The notes under the pieces are model-generated. The model did not search any database and was not told where the DNA came from. It saw nothing but the letters and a program-made list of their open reading frames with translations. The position numbers and the translations under genes were made by a program. Shown one piece after another: positions 1 to 9,184 of a stretch of 64,000 nucleotides of DNA (positions are counted from its first letter, which is position 1; every line of letters begins with the position of its first letter). The stretch is from Methanocorpusculum petauri (GTDB lineage Archaea > Halobacteriota > Methanomicrobia > Methanomicrobiales > Methanocorpusculaceae): the NCBI RefSeq assembly GCF_026891975.1, contig NZ_JAPTGB010000007.1:27607-91606 (forward strand), read 5' to 3'.

Positions 1-663
1 TATGAAAACTACCCGGCAGACCTTGCAGGCATGCAGCCCGGAACGGTGATTCTTGCAATCGACGGCATACCTGTTGCAAATACAACGGATGTCTCCGCAA
101 TTCTTGCAGGAACCACGCCGGATCAGATGGTTCAGGTACTTGGCGAGTACAAAGGGGATCAGCAGATGTACGATATCACGCTCACTTCAGTCCCCGCTGA
201 AATCGGTAACGCAACATCGGGATTCATGGGAGTTGTGTACGGACAACCGCAGGCTATCGTGGATACCCTGCATGCATGGACGCACCCGGCAACGCCCGGA
301 GAAGCGCTGGTGTCTGCACTGAACTTCCTTGTGCTGCCGTTCTCGTCCATCACCGGCAGCAGTTCCTTTGCCATGCTGGTAACGGACACGCCGGACCCGG
401 CATATCTGTCTGCACCATTTGAAGGGTTCTGGGAAGTTGTCCATGTACTCTACTGGTGCGCCTGGGTAAACATCCTCTTAGGTACATTTAATGCACTGCC
501 GCTCGGTCCGCTGGACGGCGGCCAGATGCTGCGTGAGGGAGTGAAAAGCTTCCTTGCCAAACGCGGCAAAGAACAGTATGCCCTGCCTCTGTGCAGCATG
601 ATCACGAATCTGCTGATTGTCGTGATCATCATTCCGATTATCATGCCGTACTTTTTCCGCTGA
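1..663 (+). CDS. Site-2 protease family (M50) membrane metalloprotease, C-terminal part
   Basis: The reading frame is open from base 1, so the gene begins upstream of the window and only about 220 C-terminal residues are seen. The first ~50 residues look like a PDZ domain (GMQPGTVILAIDG core), as in S2P/RseP intramembrane proteases that cut membrane-bound regulators. Hydrophobic segments follow, then NALPLGPLDGGQM, which carries the conserved N-x2-P and LDGG motif supplying the third zinc ligand (Asp). A final membrane helix ends the protein. The HExxH motif must lie upstream and cannot be checked. The substrate is unknown. Confidence 0.88.
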   Translation, partial: YENYPADLAGMQPGTVILAIDGIPVANTTDVSAILAGTTPDQMVQVLGEYKGDQQMYDITLTSVPAEIGNATSGFMGVVYGQPQAIVDTLHAWTHPATPGEALVSALNFLVLPFSSITGSSSFAMLVTDTPDPAYLSAPFEGFWEVVHVLYWCAWVNILLGTFNALPLGPLDGGQMLREGVKSFLAKRGKEQYALPLCSMITNLLIVVIIIPIIMPYFFR

Positions 664-712
664 GTGAAAGAAGAGTGCTTATGAGGATAAAAACCTCATA
701 AGAGTATATTTT

Positions 713-1648
713 ATGAACGGCCGCTGGCTTCTGTTTCCCCTGCTGGTTTTTCTTGGAGGTTGCTGCTACGGTCCGTCATCTCCGACGATTAAGATAGCCT
801 ATGAAGCAGGCTTTTCGGCAAACGATGTGGTGATGAGTCAGTACTTTTACGGCTGGCTGATTCTGCTGGTTCTTGTCGGAGCAGGATTTCTCCATGGATT
901 TCTGCACCGGCCGGCATCCGCCTCACCGTGGACGATGAAGCGGGTACTGCAGCTGTTTGCAACCGGGGCCGCGATTGCACTGGTGAGCGTCTGTTACTGT
1001 TTTTCTCTGCAAAGTGTTCCGGCATCGGTCTCGGTTATTCTGCTGTTCCAGTTTACCTGGATAGGTGTTATCATTGAGGCTCTGGTGGAGCGAAGGATAC
1101 CGTCACGGCGCACGATGACAGCTGTTGTGATTCTGATTACAGGAACGGTTCTTGCTGCCGGTCTTGTCGGCAGCAGTGTTCAACTGACCGCAGAGGGAGT
1201 TGCATTCGGTATGCTGTCGGCGTTGTTCTATGCACTCTACATGTTTCTGCTCGGCCGCACGGAACCTGAGATGCACCCGCTGACCCGGAGCTTTGTGATC
1301 ATGTCCTGCTCGCTTGCCCTGCTGGTTTGCATCATGTCTCCTGCATATATTGTGAGCGGCACAGCGTTCTCCGGCATCTGGGTTTATGGTGTTATTCTGG
1401 GTCTGTTCGGCTGTGCTCTTCCGATGTTTCTGTTTTCGATTGGAACACCGCGTATTTCAACCGGAGCTGCAACAATTCTCAGTTCGTCGGAACTTCCTGC
1501 CTCGATTATCTGTGCGGTGATCATTCTTTCCGAAGCGGTGTCCTGGATACAGTGGATTGGTATTGCTCTGATCTTCTTTGGTATCGCCTATCCATATCTT
1601 GGAACCGGGGATACGGCCGGCAGGACAGCTGTGATGTCGGGAAAGTAG
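713..1648 (+). CDS. EamA/DMT-family transporter
   Basis: This 311-residue protein consists almost entirely of hydrophobic segments, consistent with ten membrane helices in two EamA repeats. The second repeat shows the typical ATILSSSELPASIICAVIIL helix. It is a drug/metabolite-superfamily permease; the substrate (often amino acids or other metabolites) cannot be told. A clear paralogue lies at 51595-52548 on the other strand: both share the N-terminal GGCCYG motif, the SQYF.GW segment and the second-repeat helix. The start is the ATG 49 bases after the protease gene. It is probably not in one operon with purN, which begins about 100 bases downstream. Confidence 0.85.
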   Translation: MNGRWLLFPLLVFLGGCCYGPSSPTIKIAYEAGFSANDVVMSQYFYGWLILLVLVGAGFLHGFLHRPASASPWTMKRVLQLFATGAAIALVSVCYCFSLQSVPASVSVILLFQFTWIGVIIEALVERRIPSRRTMTAVVILITGTVLAAGLVGSSVQLTAEGVAFGMLSALFYALYMFLLGRTEPEMHPLTRSFVIMSCSLALLVCIMSPAYIVSGTAFSGIWVYGVILGLFGCALPMFLFSIGTPRISTGAATILSSSELPASIICAVIILSEAVSWIQWIGIALIFFGIAYPYLGTGDTAGRTAVMSGK

Positions 1649-1751
1649 TTCACGGTTATTGTTTTTTCTGGGAAAAAATCAGTTCAATACCTTCGGTATA
1701 TCCCCGCCCGCCGAAATATAATAATCCGCCCGCATCCAATATACCTGTAAC

Positions 1752-2366
1752 ATGAAGCGGATTGCGGTACTTGCTTCGGGGCGCGGCTCAAACTTTCAGG
1801 CGATACTTGATGCCCTTGCCCGCGGAGAGATTAACGGAGCGTGTGTTGCTCTTATTACGGACAACGAGGACGCTTATGCAATTGAGAGGGCAAAAGCTGC
1901 AGGTGTTCCGGCGGTAGTGGTCAACTTCCGGAATTATCCGACCAAAGCGGCCTTTGAAGCAGACCTGCTTGCGGCAATGCATGCAGCAGATGCAGATCTG
2001 TTTGTCTGTGCCGGATATATGCGCATTATCGGATCAGAAATTATCCGGGCGTTTGCCGGAAAGATGATCAACATCCACCCGGCACTGCTTCCGGCATTCC
2101 CCGGTCTGCATGGTCAGCGTCAGGCGCTGGAGTATGGAGTCAAGATTGCAGGATGCACCGTACATTTCGTGGACGAGGGACTGGACTCAGGGCCGATCAT
2201 TGTGCAGAAGGCTGTCCCGGTTCTGGACGATGACGATGAGGAGGCACTTGACGAACGGATACTTGCACAGGAACACATTGCATTCCCCGAAGCTGTTGCA
2301 CTGTTCTGTGCCGATCGGCTGGTAGTGTCCGGTCGGCATGTAAAGATTCTGCCGGAGACACCGTAA
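1752..2366 (+). CDS. purN: Phosphoribosylglycinamide formyltransferase PurN
   Basis: PurN transfers a formyl group from 10-formyl-tetrahydrofolate (or a methanogen pterin equivalent) to GAR in purine synthesis. The 204-residue length fits the family. Visible motifs are the N-terminal VLASGRGSNFQAI nucleotide-binding loop, the catalytic Asn-His pair in NIHPALLPAFPGLHG, and the catalytic Asp in VDEGLDSGPII. The gene begins with ATG and is followed four bases later by the RNase P protein gene, so the two are probably cotranscribed. Confidence 0.95.
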   Translation: MKRIAVLASGRGSNFQAILDALARGEINGACVALITDNEDAYAIERAKAAGVPAVVVNFRNYPTKAAFEADLLAAMHAADADLFVCAGYMRIIGSEIIRAFAGKMINIHPALLPAFPGLHGQRQALEYGVKIAGCTVHFVDEGLDSGPIIVQKAVPVLDDDDEEALDERILAQEHIAFPEAVALFCADRLVVSGRHVKILPETP

Positions 2367-2370
2367 GTAC

Positions 2371-2673
2371 ATGGCACAGCACAGAAAAGGTCCGACCGCA
2401 AAAGAGATCGCTCTTGAGCGAATTGAGATTCTCTTCGATCAGGCGTACCGGAACCGGGCGGATCCCGTTCTTGCCAACCGATATGTGGCACTCGCCCGTG
2501 AGATTGCGATGCGCAGGCGCCTGCGGATGCCAAGAGTGTACAGCCGATCCTTCTGTCCGGTTTGCCACGCCTACTTTGTTCCGGGGGAAAATGTGCGCGT
2601 CCGCATTCAGCATGGAAAGATCATCGCCACCTGCAAAGCCTGCGGTGCGGTGATCCGGTATCCTCTTCGCTGA
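2371..2673 (+). CDS. rnp4: RNase P protein component 4 (Rpp21/Rpr2)
   Basis: A 100-residue protein of the Rpp21 family, one of the protein subunits of archaeal RNase P that matures tRNA 5' ends. The N-terminal half is helical and basic. The C-terminal half is a zinc ribbon with paired cysteines in FCPVCHAYF and TCKACGAVIRYPL. It starts four bases after purN stops. A T-rich tract (positions 2674-2681) directly after the stop resembles an archaeal transcription terminator. Confidence 0.9.
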   Translation: MAQHRKGPTAKEIALERIEILFDQAYRNRADPVLANRYVALAREIAMRRRLRMPRVYSRSFCPVCHAYFVPGENVRVRIQHGKIIATCKACGAVIRYPLR

Positions 2674-2709
2674 TTTTTTTGTCCGTCGATCTTTTACCAA
2701 GATGGCGGG

Positions 2710-3090
2710 TTATTCATCTTTTGGAATCATTCTCAGAAGAATGTTGATTGTTTTCTGCTGTTCTGCAAGCAAGCTACGCAGCTCGCGTAGTTCTGTTGCA
2801 TTCTCCCGTTTGATCTCGGTCAAACGATCATTGAATCCTGTTCGGATTTCGGTAAGACTCTGATTGATGCAGTCAATATTTTGATCCAGATTTCCCAGTC
2901 TGGCGAGATATTCATGATCCGTGGTGATCTTTCCATCGACAGAAACCCAGTATTTTACCGCCTGTACGATGACAGCAGTTCTGTCCCGTCCTTCTTTTTC
3001 TTTGAGTTCGTCAAGCTGCCGGAGCAAATCAACGGGAAGTCGAACACTAACCAATTCTACTTTGGCAGGGGATTTTCCGTTTCTCACCAT
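2710..3090 (-). CDS. Ribbon-helix-helix protein with C-terminal coiled coil (RHH-1)
   Basis: The start is set at the ATG at 3090 (126 residues); an in-frame upstream start at 3141 would add 17 residues. Residues ~12-52 have the RHH pattern of DNA-binding regulators (VSVRLPVDLLRQLDEL, then RTAVIVQAVKYW). After it comes YWVSVDG and then a long amphipathic coiled-coil region (~60-120). The paralogue at 15918-16349 has the same order and the motif HWMSVDG. It is divergent from the Cache lipoprotein operon and could regulate it or itself (inference). No toxin partner is seen next to it. Confidence 0.72.
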   Translation of the reverse strand: MVRNGKSPAKVELVSVRLPVDLLRQLDELKEKEGRDRTAVIVQAVKYWVSVDGKITTDHEYLARLGNLDQNIDCINQSLTEIRTGFNDRLTEIKRENATELRELRSLLAEQQKTINILLRMIPKDE

Positions 3091-3157
3091 ATTATTGTAC
3101 TTTGCTGTATGACGTAGATTAGGTTTGGTAAAACGAAACATATATAGGTGATTGTAT

Positions 3158-3199
3158 GAGATAATTTACATATATCTCAAAGATTACCAAAGAATCTTT
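3158..3199. promoter_or_regulatory. Two adjacent dyads between RHH-1 and the Cache operon
   Basis: GAGATA (3158-3163) is inverted at 3173-3178, and AAAGATT (3179-3185) is inverted at 3193-3199 with a 7-base spacer. The pair sits in the AT-rich divergent intergenic region, where operators would be expected. Function is inferred only. Confidence 0.35.
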
Positions 3200-3305
3200 G
3201 GGATGGCGTTCTGACAAAAAACAGGTATAAATGCCATCCGTTTCCCGTCTGGTATGTGTACAAATTGACAGGGGACCAATATTATCAGAAAGATGTGTAA
3301 AGAAA

Positions 3306-5009
3306 ATGACATTTCCCAAAGCAGTCACCATTATCATTATTGTCGTTTTGTTTTTGCTGGTGTCCGGATGTGTCCAGAGTCAACAACAGGAGGAAGTGCC
3401 TTATCTGTTCCCCATATCAGATGCATCACCCGAGGTAGTAACTGCTCTGGATCATTTTTCTGCAGATCTTGTTGCGCAGGCCAATGCAATTGACCTGGAT
3501 CTTTCCAATGCTGCCACCGCCCTCAGTGGTGTGCCGGGTTACGAAGAATCTAAAATTGCCGGAGTTCTTTGGGATCTGTACAACATGTATCCTCTTTCGG
3601 TTGGCGTTACCCGCGTCGGACCGGATGGAAGAGAGTACAAAACAGTACCGGCCTTTATCTTCACAGATATAACTGCGAGCCCTGAGTTCTGGGAATTTAA
3701 TGAGACTGCATTTGCCGAAAACAATGAAACCCTTTTACTGGGCCCGATGTATTCCAAGCAAAACGGTGAAGTTCTGCACATTCGGCACCCGGTGTATGAT
3801 TCTGACGGTGAGTATGACGGATATGTAGGCATTTCATTCATCTATTCCTACATGATCAATCGTTCAGAAGCGTATTTCATGCAAACCAATACCACACATT
3901 ATTTCCCGGCTCTCTATGATTCTCAGGGTGAAGTTGTTTATCATCCGGATACAGGACTCATTGGGGAAAATGTAATGGAGCTTTCAGAAGAATCGCAATC
4001 CATCCTGAAACATACCGAAGCAATTTTTATGCAGCCGGAAGGAATGATGAAGTACCTGTACTATCCGTTCGGTTCGGAGATACTGATTGAACATACCGCC
4101 GTCTGGAAGACGATTGATGTTTACGGCAGGGAATTCAGGCCGAATATTGTCAAGTATGAGTTTGATATTTCGGATCACAATGCAGTATTCCGGATGAATC
4201 CTGATGATTTGTCAGCCATTGTTGGAAGTATGTTCAGTTTTGCAAAAAGAGAGGGGACAAAAGGAACGCTCTCTGCTATCAACGATCCAAATGGCATCTT
4301 TTCCGCGATGACAAACATCACACTCTTTGCCTATGATATCAACGGAACGCTTCTCGCTCATTCATCAACCCCGGAGTTGATTGGCCAGAATCGTATGAAT
4401 GCACGGGGCAGTTACGGACTCCGGTATATCGGTATGATGAGTGACAGGTGTACCCAGGGAGGAGGGTTTGTGCACTATCACATGCCGGTGAGCGATACAA
4501 ATGACAATCTTTCGGTACTGATGCTTGCCTATGTCCTCCCGGTGGATGAAAACTGGTTTGTTGGTGCATCATTCCCGATGAAGCTCGTAATTCCCGATAT
4601 TGAGAAGCGTGACAAACTCACTGAAGATGTGGTGGCTGCCCAGAAGTTTATTTATGAGCATGGAAAAGATGCCGCACTCGCGGAGTTCATGGATCATGAT
4701 GGAACTCTTCAGCTGAATAAAACCTATATTCTGGCCCTTGACTACAATGGCACGGTTCTTTCCGCCCCGATACGAACAAATCTCGCAGGAACAAATGCAC
4801 TCGGATTTACCAGTCCGCACGGGGAGTCCAGCATGCGGGAACTGCTCATCCTTGCCAGACAGGGAGGAGGATACCTGTTGCTGGAAACGGAAAATCCTGA
4901 CGGAACCTATGAGATGCATCTCCTGTATGTGGAACCTGTTGATAATACCTGGTGCATTGCAAGCTGGGTATCACTGGATTCTTTTGAAGAAACAAGAGTT
5001 GAAGTTTAG
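3306..5009 (+). CDS. Cache-domain lipoprotein, paralogue 1
   Basis: From the ATG at 3306 the protein has 567 residues; an in-frame start at 3231 is possible but puts 25 polar residues before the signal sequence. A hydrophobic signal ends in a lipobox (LLVSGC), so the mature protein is probably lipid-anchored outside the cell. The N-terminal half resembles a Cache-type ligand-binding domain (HPVYDSDGEYDGYVGISF). Two sCache_2-like repeats follow, each with a GGGF/GGGY core and a closing W segment (QGGGFVHYHMPV... ENWFVGASF; QGGGYLLLE... NTWCIAS). There is no HAMP, kinase or methyl-accepting domain. It directly abuts paralogue 2. Role inferred as extracytoplasmic small-molecule binding. Confidence 0.75.
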   Translation: MTFPKAVTIIIIVVLFLLVSGCVQSQQQEEVPYLFPISDASPEVVTALDHFSADLVAQANAIDLDLSNAATALSGVPGYEESKIAGVLWDLYNMYPLSVGVTRVGPDGREYKTVPAFIFTDITASPEFWEFNETAFAENNETLLLGPMYSKQNGEVLHIRHPVYDSDGEYDGYVGISFIYSYMINRSEAYFMQTNTTHYFPALYDSQGEVVYHPDTGLIGENVMELSEESQSILKHTEAIFMQPEGMMKYLYYPFGSEILIEHTAVWKTIDVYGREFRPNIVKYEFDISDHNAVFRMNPDDLSAIVGSMFSFAKREGTKGTLSAINDPNGIFSAMTNITLFAYDINGTLLAHSSTPELIGQNRMNARGSYGLRYIGMMSDRCTQGGGFVHYHMPVSDTNDNLSVLMLAYVLPVDENWFVGASFPMKLVIPDIEKRDKLTEDVVAAQKFIYEHGKDAALAEFMDHDGTLQLNKTYILALDYNGTVLSAPIRTNLAGTNALGFTSPHGESSMRELLILARQGGGYLLLETENPDGTYEMHLLYVEPVDNTWCIASWVSLDSFEETRVEV

Positions 5010-6782
5010 ATGAACATACTACGAAAATTTTGTTCTGCGGTCTCTTCCTCGGCGAACGAGAGGAAGAAGGCTCATGCAGTGATTCGGTACTTGTCCGCAA
5101 TACTGGCGGTTCTGCTGTTTTGTATCCTCTGTTCCGGATGTATCCTCCAACCGGATTCTGATCTTCACGTTCCGGAGTATTCTCCCCTATCCGACGCACC
5201 GCCGGAAGTGCTTGCCACACTTGACAATATCTCCCGGACGATCCTCGATCAGTATAACGCCGTAGATGCGGATCTTGCCGATGTGGCACTGCAACTTTCC
5301 GGCGTCCCGAAAGATGACGTAGAGGAACTGCACGGCATTCTTCTGGATATGTACAGCAAATATCCGATCAGTTACGGTGTCTGCCGTATCGGGCCGGATG
5401 GGGAGGAGTACTCTTCAATACCGTACTTCAGCCTGAGTGGTTTTGCCGATGACAGTGAGTTCTGGAACTTCGACGAAGAATCGTTCGCCACAGACAATGA
5501 AACAATCATGCTGCAGCCGGTACATTCTGCCACCTATGGCGTTCTTCTGCATTTCCGCCACCCGGTCTACACTCCCGACGGTAAATATGACGGATACGTG
5601 GGAATCTCCTTCCGGCCGCTCTGGCTGTATGACCAGCCTGCACATTTCCTGATGCATGCCAATAACTCCAGCTGGTACCCTGCACTTTTCGGGCATTACG
5701 GACTGATTCTGTATCAGCCGAATACCGAGGTTATCGGAGTTAACCTGTTGGACCTGACCAGTCAGGAAGGATCTGATATTTCCAAGGAAATGGCGGACAT
5801 TATCCAGAAACCATCCGGTATGCTGCAATATCTGAACTACCCGTTAAGCTATCACTGGACTGAGAACCATACCGTCGCCTGGCAGGAAGTTTCTATTGGC
5901 GGAAAAAAGGTACGTGCAGCACTCATCAGCTATGAAGCCAGTCCGTTACCAGAAGATCCCGACAATAAAACCGGACTTCAGAGCAGTGATCTCTCGTCTC
6001 TGGTATCCCAGATCTATCAGTATGCACATGCAAACAGCATGGATCAAACGATCGCCACCCTCAATGATCCGGACGGACGGTTTGCGATTGATACCAATAT
6101 CACGCTGTTTGCCTATGACCAGAACGGGACGGTTCTTGCCAACTCTAAAAGTACCAACAGTATCGGGAGAAACATGCTGAATGTACAGGGCGGGTATGGA
6201 CTGAGATATGTAAGTATGATGATTGACCGATCGAAACAGGGCGGCGGGTTTGTACACCACTATGCCGTAGTCGGGGATCCCGACAGCGGTACGGCGATGT
6301 TTACACTCTCCTATCTTCTTCCGGCAGATGGTGAGAACTCGTGGTTTGTCGGTGCTTCTTATCCCATGGAACTCGTCCATCCGGACGTTGCAATCCGCTA
6401 CCAGCTGGAAGACGAAGTTGTTGCATTCCACCAGTACATTCAGGAGCAGGGAAAGGAGGCTGTCCTTACATCATTGCAGGATCCTGAGATTACTTCCCAG
6501 ATGACGAACTCGACACTCTTCGCACTGGATTATGAGGGCAATATTCTTGCATCACCGGCAAATGTAACGTGGGTGGGCAGGAATGTTTTCGGATTCACCG
6601 ATTTACATGGAACATCCAGCATGCGGGAGATGATCATTCTCGCCAAACAGGGTGGCGGCTACATGTTGATTGAAATCGAAAACGAGGATGAAACTCATAC
6701 CATGAATCTTGCCTATGTCGAGCCCATTGACGATACCTGGTGCATTGCGAGTGTGAAACAGATTGATGGAGATGAGAAATAA
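5010..6782 (+). CDS. Cache-domain lipoprotein, paralogue 2
   Basis: The 590-residue product starts at the base after paralogue 1 stops, so both are surely cotranscribed. A charged N-terminus of ~25 residues precedes a hydrophobic signal and lipobox (LCSGC). The domain order is the same: an N-terminal Cache-like domain with YDGYVGISF, then two sCache_2-like repeats (KQGGGFVHHY... NSWFVGASY and KQGGGYMLIE... DTWCIAS). The HGTSSMREMIILAKQGGG stretch is nearly identical in all three paralogues. Its TAA stop overlaps the next ATG (TAATG). Confidence 0.75.
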   Translation: MNILRKFCSAVSSSANERKKAHAVIRYLSAILAVLLFCILCSGCILQPDSDLHVPEYSPLSDAPPEVLATLDNISRTILDQYNAVDADLADVALQLSGVPKDDVEELHGILLDMYSKYPISYGVCRIGPDGEEYSSIPYFSLSGFADDSEFWNFDEESFATDNETIMLQPVHSATYGVLLHFRHPVYTPDGKYDGYVGISFRPLWLYDQPAHFLMHANNSSWYPALFGHYGLILYQPNTEVIGVNLLDLTSQEGSDISKEMADIIQKPSGMLQYLNYPLSYHWTENHTVAWQEVSIGGKKVRAALISYEASPLPEDPDNKTGLQSSDLSSLVSQIYQYAHANSMDQTIATLNDPDGRFAIDTNITLFAYDQNGTVLANSKSTNSIGRNMLNVQGGYGLRYVSMMIDRSKQGGGFVHHYAVVGDPDSGTAMFTLSYLLPADGENSWFVGASYPMELVHPDVAIRYQLEDEVVAFHQYIQEQGKEAVLTSLQDPEITSQMTNSTLFALDYEGNILASPANVTWVGRNVFGFTDLHGTSSMREMIILAKQGGGYMLIEIENEDETHTMNLAYVEPIDDTWCIASVKQIDGDEK

Positions 6783-7216
6783 TGCCGTATATATTGTATG
6801 AAAAATATTTGTTGACGAATAATTCCCGGCCGGTTTCCTTCTCTCCGGTCATATGCGTAATCTTAGTGTTCGGTATTGTTGCAGCGCTCGTTGTATCAGG
6901 ATTTTTTGTGATGGGACAGATCGCCAATGCTTCCATGGATGGAACCGATCTCATTGTACAGCTTTCCGGTAACGATATTTCAGTGACCATTCTTGGGGGA
7001 AAAGACGCAACAACGATCAGTTCCCTCTGTGTCTATATTGAAGGCACCCCGGAGAATGATCGAAACGGGATTGTCAGGAATCCACCGGTTGGAAAACCCA
7101 TTATCTATAAAGATCTTGCCCGCGGAAGGACAGGATCTGCATTTGTCATTTCAGAAGCGACCTTCTCTGACGGCACAAAGAAAATCGTGGATTATTCCCG
7201 CGTGCAGTTTGCATAA
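6782..7216 (+). CDS. Archaeal type IV pilin-like protein
   Basis: A 144-residue protein whose start overlaps the previous stop by one base, which argues for translational coupling. Residues ~20-50 (FSPVICVILVFGIVAALVV) form the hydrophobic helix following a Ser-Pro pair that is typical of the archaeal pilin N-terminal family (PF07790, DUF1628). The remainder is a beta-rich extracellular domain (IVQLSGNDISVTILGG... SGTVKKIVDY-like). These proteins are exported and may assemble into surface filaments. Coupling with Cache lipoproteins suggests a shared surface structure (inference). Confidence 0.68.
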   Translation: MPYILYEKYLLTNNSRPVSFSPVICVILVFGIVAALVVSGFFVMGQIANASMDGTDLIVQLSGNDISVTILGGKDATTISSLCVYIEGTPENDRNGIVRNPPVGKPIIYKDLARGRTGSAFVISEATFSDGTKKIVDYSRVQFA

Positions 7217-7233
7217 ATTATTTTTTTACTGAT

Positions 7234-7306
7234 GAGGACTTACGCGGTGCAGCCGGTGATGACGATTTCCCTGTTCGGTGTTGCAAAGATTACTGCGTAA
7301 GCCCTC
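7234..7306. mobile_element. MITE-like 73-bp element with terminal inverted repeats
   Basis: The left end GAGGACTTACGCGGT matches the reverse complement of the right end, GAGGGCTTACGCAGT, at 13 of 15 positions. Inner short complementary segments (GCA-CCG with CGG-TGC) would let the whole element fold into one hairpin. It lies in a 210-base gene-free gap that splits the Cache/pilin cluster. The end sequence recalls IS5-family ends known from cyanobacteria (from memory, unverified). No transposase gene is present. A possible solo end, GACTTACGCAG, is at 17333-17343. Confidence 0.45.
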
Positions 7307-7426
7307 TTGAAATTTTGATCTGTGGTCACATTCCGATACTGCATAATTGTTTTTCCCTCATTTATTTGTACTGATACCCCTACGTTAAATTTATCTGCGA
7401 ACACGTGAATGTAATATCATTTGATA

Positions 7427-9118
7427 ATGATTCGCCGCAGCATATTTTTTGTTGCTCTCATATTTCTGCTTGTGGTATGTGCAGCCTGTGGGGGATGTGT
7501 TTTTCTATCCCCGGAAATTAAACAGACGGATGTTCCGCCGGAACTCAATGCCAACTTGTCGGATTTCCGGATATCGGTCGATGCACGCGCCGCCGAAATG
7601 GAGGGTGCCCTTCTGACTACCGCAGGCTCTCTCTCCACTATTGCATGCGGGGATCCGGATCTGAACGATGTACTTCGTGACTTGTACACAAAGTTTCCCG
7701 CATCAATTGGGGTCTGTTATGTGGATAAGGATATCGGCGCAGGCCGAAGTGTTCCGCTGGGAAGTCTGTATAGTCTGATAAAGGACTCGCACCTCAGGAA
7801 TATTTCCGCAGACTCATTTTCTGAAAAGAATATGTTGATGCTCGGACCGATCTACACCCCCGAATACGGTGAGATAATTGCCTTTGTTGCCCCGGTCTAC
7901 TCCCCTGAAGGAAATTATCGCGGTTATATCTGCAATGCTCTGGATCCGTCAGGCATCGTAAACGAAGACCTCTGTCCCGGGACACGATACTACAGTGACT
8001 CAGGTTACCTGTTCTGGATTGTCCGTAACGATGGTACAATCATCTATGCTCCTGACAATGACTTCATCGGCCAAAAATTATCTGATGATTCGTTCTACCC
8101 TGAACTGTCCCTGAAAGGGGCAGGAGATCACATTCTTTCGGCACCGGAGGGTGCAATGCAGTACCACTCCGCTACCGGAAGGGAAAGGATTATGGTATGG
8201 ACCACAACATTCGTGGGAGATAAAGAGATCCGGCTTCTTCTTGCCATACCGGAGGGATATGACACAGCTCCCCTCCTCCCGCGAAATCCGAATATTGACG
8301 AAATACACGATGCTGCCGTATCGTTATTCCAATACGCGTCGGGGCATGGGCAGAAGCAGACCATTGCCGAACTGCAAAAGAGCAACGGAACATTCTATGG
8401 TAAGGATGTCTCTTACTTTGCCTACACCATGGACGGAATCATCATTTATGACAGTGATGAACAGGATACGGCAGCAGGAAGAAATGTCCTCAACACCCGC
8501 GATGCCTATGGGCTGCGGCCGGTTGCAACACAGATTCTCCGGTGTATGCAGGGAGGCGGATATGTGTCAGCCTATCGTCTGATCCATCTTCCCGAAGTGG
8601 ATCAGACTGTGCTGTACCTGTCATATGTGATCCCGGTCAATGAGGAATGGTATGTAGGGGCGCGGATGCCGGTGATGAGTTCACTTGTACCTGTTAACTC
8701 AGAAAAGCGCGAGGAAATTCTTCAGATGACGCACAATCTGACAAGTTATACCCTGATTCACGGCAAAGATGCGGCGCTTGCAGAGATCAATCTCCCTGAA
8801 GGCAGATTTTTTACGGAAAACATCAGTGTTTCCGCCCTGGGGTATGACGGAATAATTCTTGCCGATTCAGTACATCCGGAGATGACGGGAGAGGACGCTT
8901 TCTACTATACAGACGCATCTGGATCATCCAGCATGCGCGAAGTTGTCATGCAGGCGAAACTCGGCGGAGGGTACATGTATTTCGGCATACATGATGCTGA
9001 AAAAGAAGAAATCCTCCTGTGCCTGATCTTTATTGAACCAATGGAAGACGACTGGTGTATCTGCAGTGCCATTGCGCTGGATCGCATTCCAATATACAAC
9101 TCATCCAACATTTTTTGA
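7427..9118 (+). CDS. Cache-domain lipoprotein, paralogue 3
   Basis: The ATG at 7427 gives 563 residues; a TTG two codons upstream is also in frame. The signal sequence is followed by a lipobox-like VCAACGGC. The layout matches paralogues 1 and 2 but is more divergent: an N-terminal Cache-like domain (VAPVYSPEGNYRGYICN), then two sCache_2-like repeats (QGGGYVSAYRLI... EEWYVGARM; LGGGYMYFGI... DDWCICS). SGSSSMREVVMQAKLGGG keeps the family signature. The gene is separated from the others by ~210 bases containing a MITE-like element, so it probably has its own promoter. Confidence 0.75.
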   Translation: MIRRSIFFVALIFLLVVCAACGGCVFLSPEIKQTDVPPELNANLSDFRISVDARAAEMEGALLTTAGSLSTIACGDPDLNDVLRDLYTKFPASIGVCYVDKDIGAGRSVPLGSLYSLIKDSHLRNISADSFSEKNMLMLGPIYTPEYGEIIAFVAPVYSPEGNYRGYICNALDPSGIVNEDLCPGTRYYSDSGYLFWIVRNDGTIIYAPDNDFIGQKLSDDSFYPELSLKGAGDHILSAPEGAMQYHSATGRERIMVWTTTFVGDKEIRLLLAIPEGYDTAPLLPRNPNIDEIHDAAVSLFQYASGHGQKQTIAELQKSNGTFYGKDVSYFAYTMDGIIIYDSDEQDTAAGRNVLNTRDAYGLRPVATQILRCMQGGGYVSAYRLIHLPEVDQTVLYLSYVIPVNEEWYVGARMPVMSSLVPVNSEKREEILQMTHNLTSYTLIHGKDAALAEINLPEGRFFTENISVSALGYDGIILADSVHPEMTGEDAFYYTDASGSSSMREVVMQAKLGGGYMYFGIHDAEKEEILLCLIFIEPMEDDWCICSAIALDRIPIYNSSNIF

Positions 9119-9184
9119 AAATATTTGAGGGGAACTCTTATCCCCCCAACTGTCTAATATATACGGCACGAGGGAATACCACAC

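Noticed and set aside
7228..7270. TGATGA words after the pilin gene look like C and C' boxes of a C/D sRNA
   Set aside because: No D or D' CTGA box at proper spacing; the inverted ends of the MITE-like element explain the structure better.
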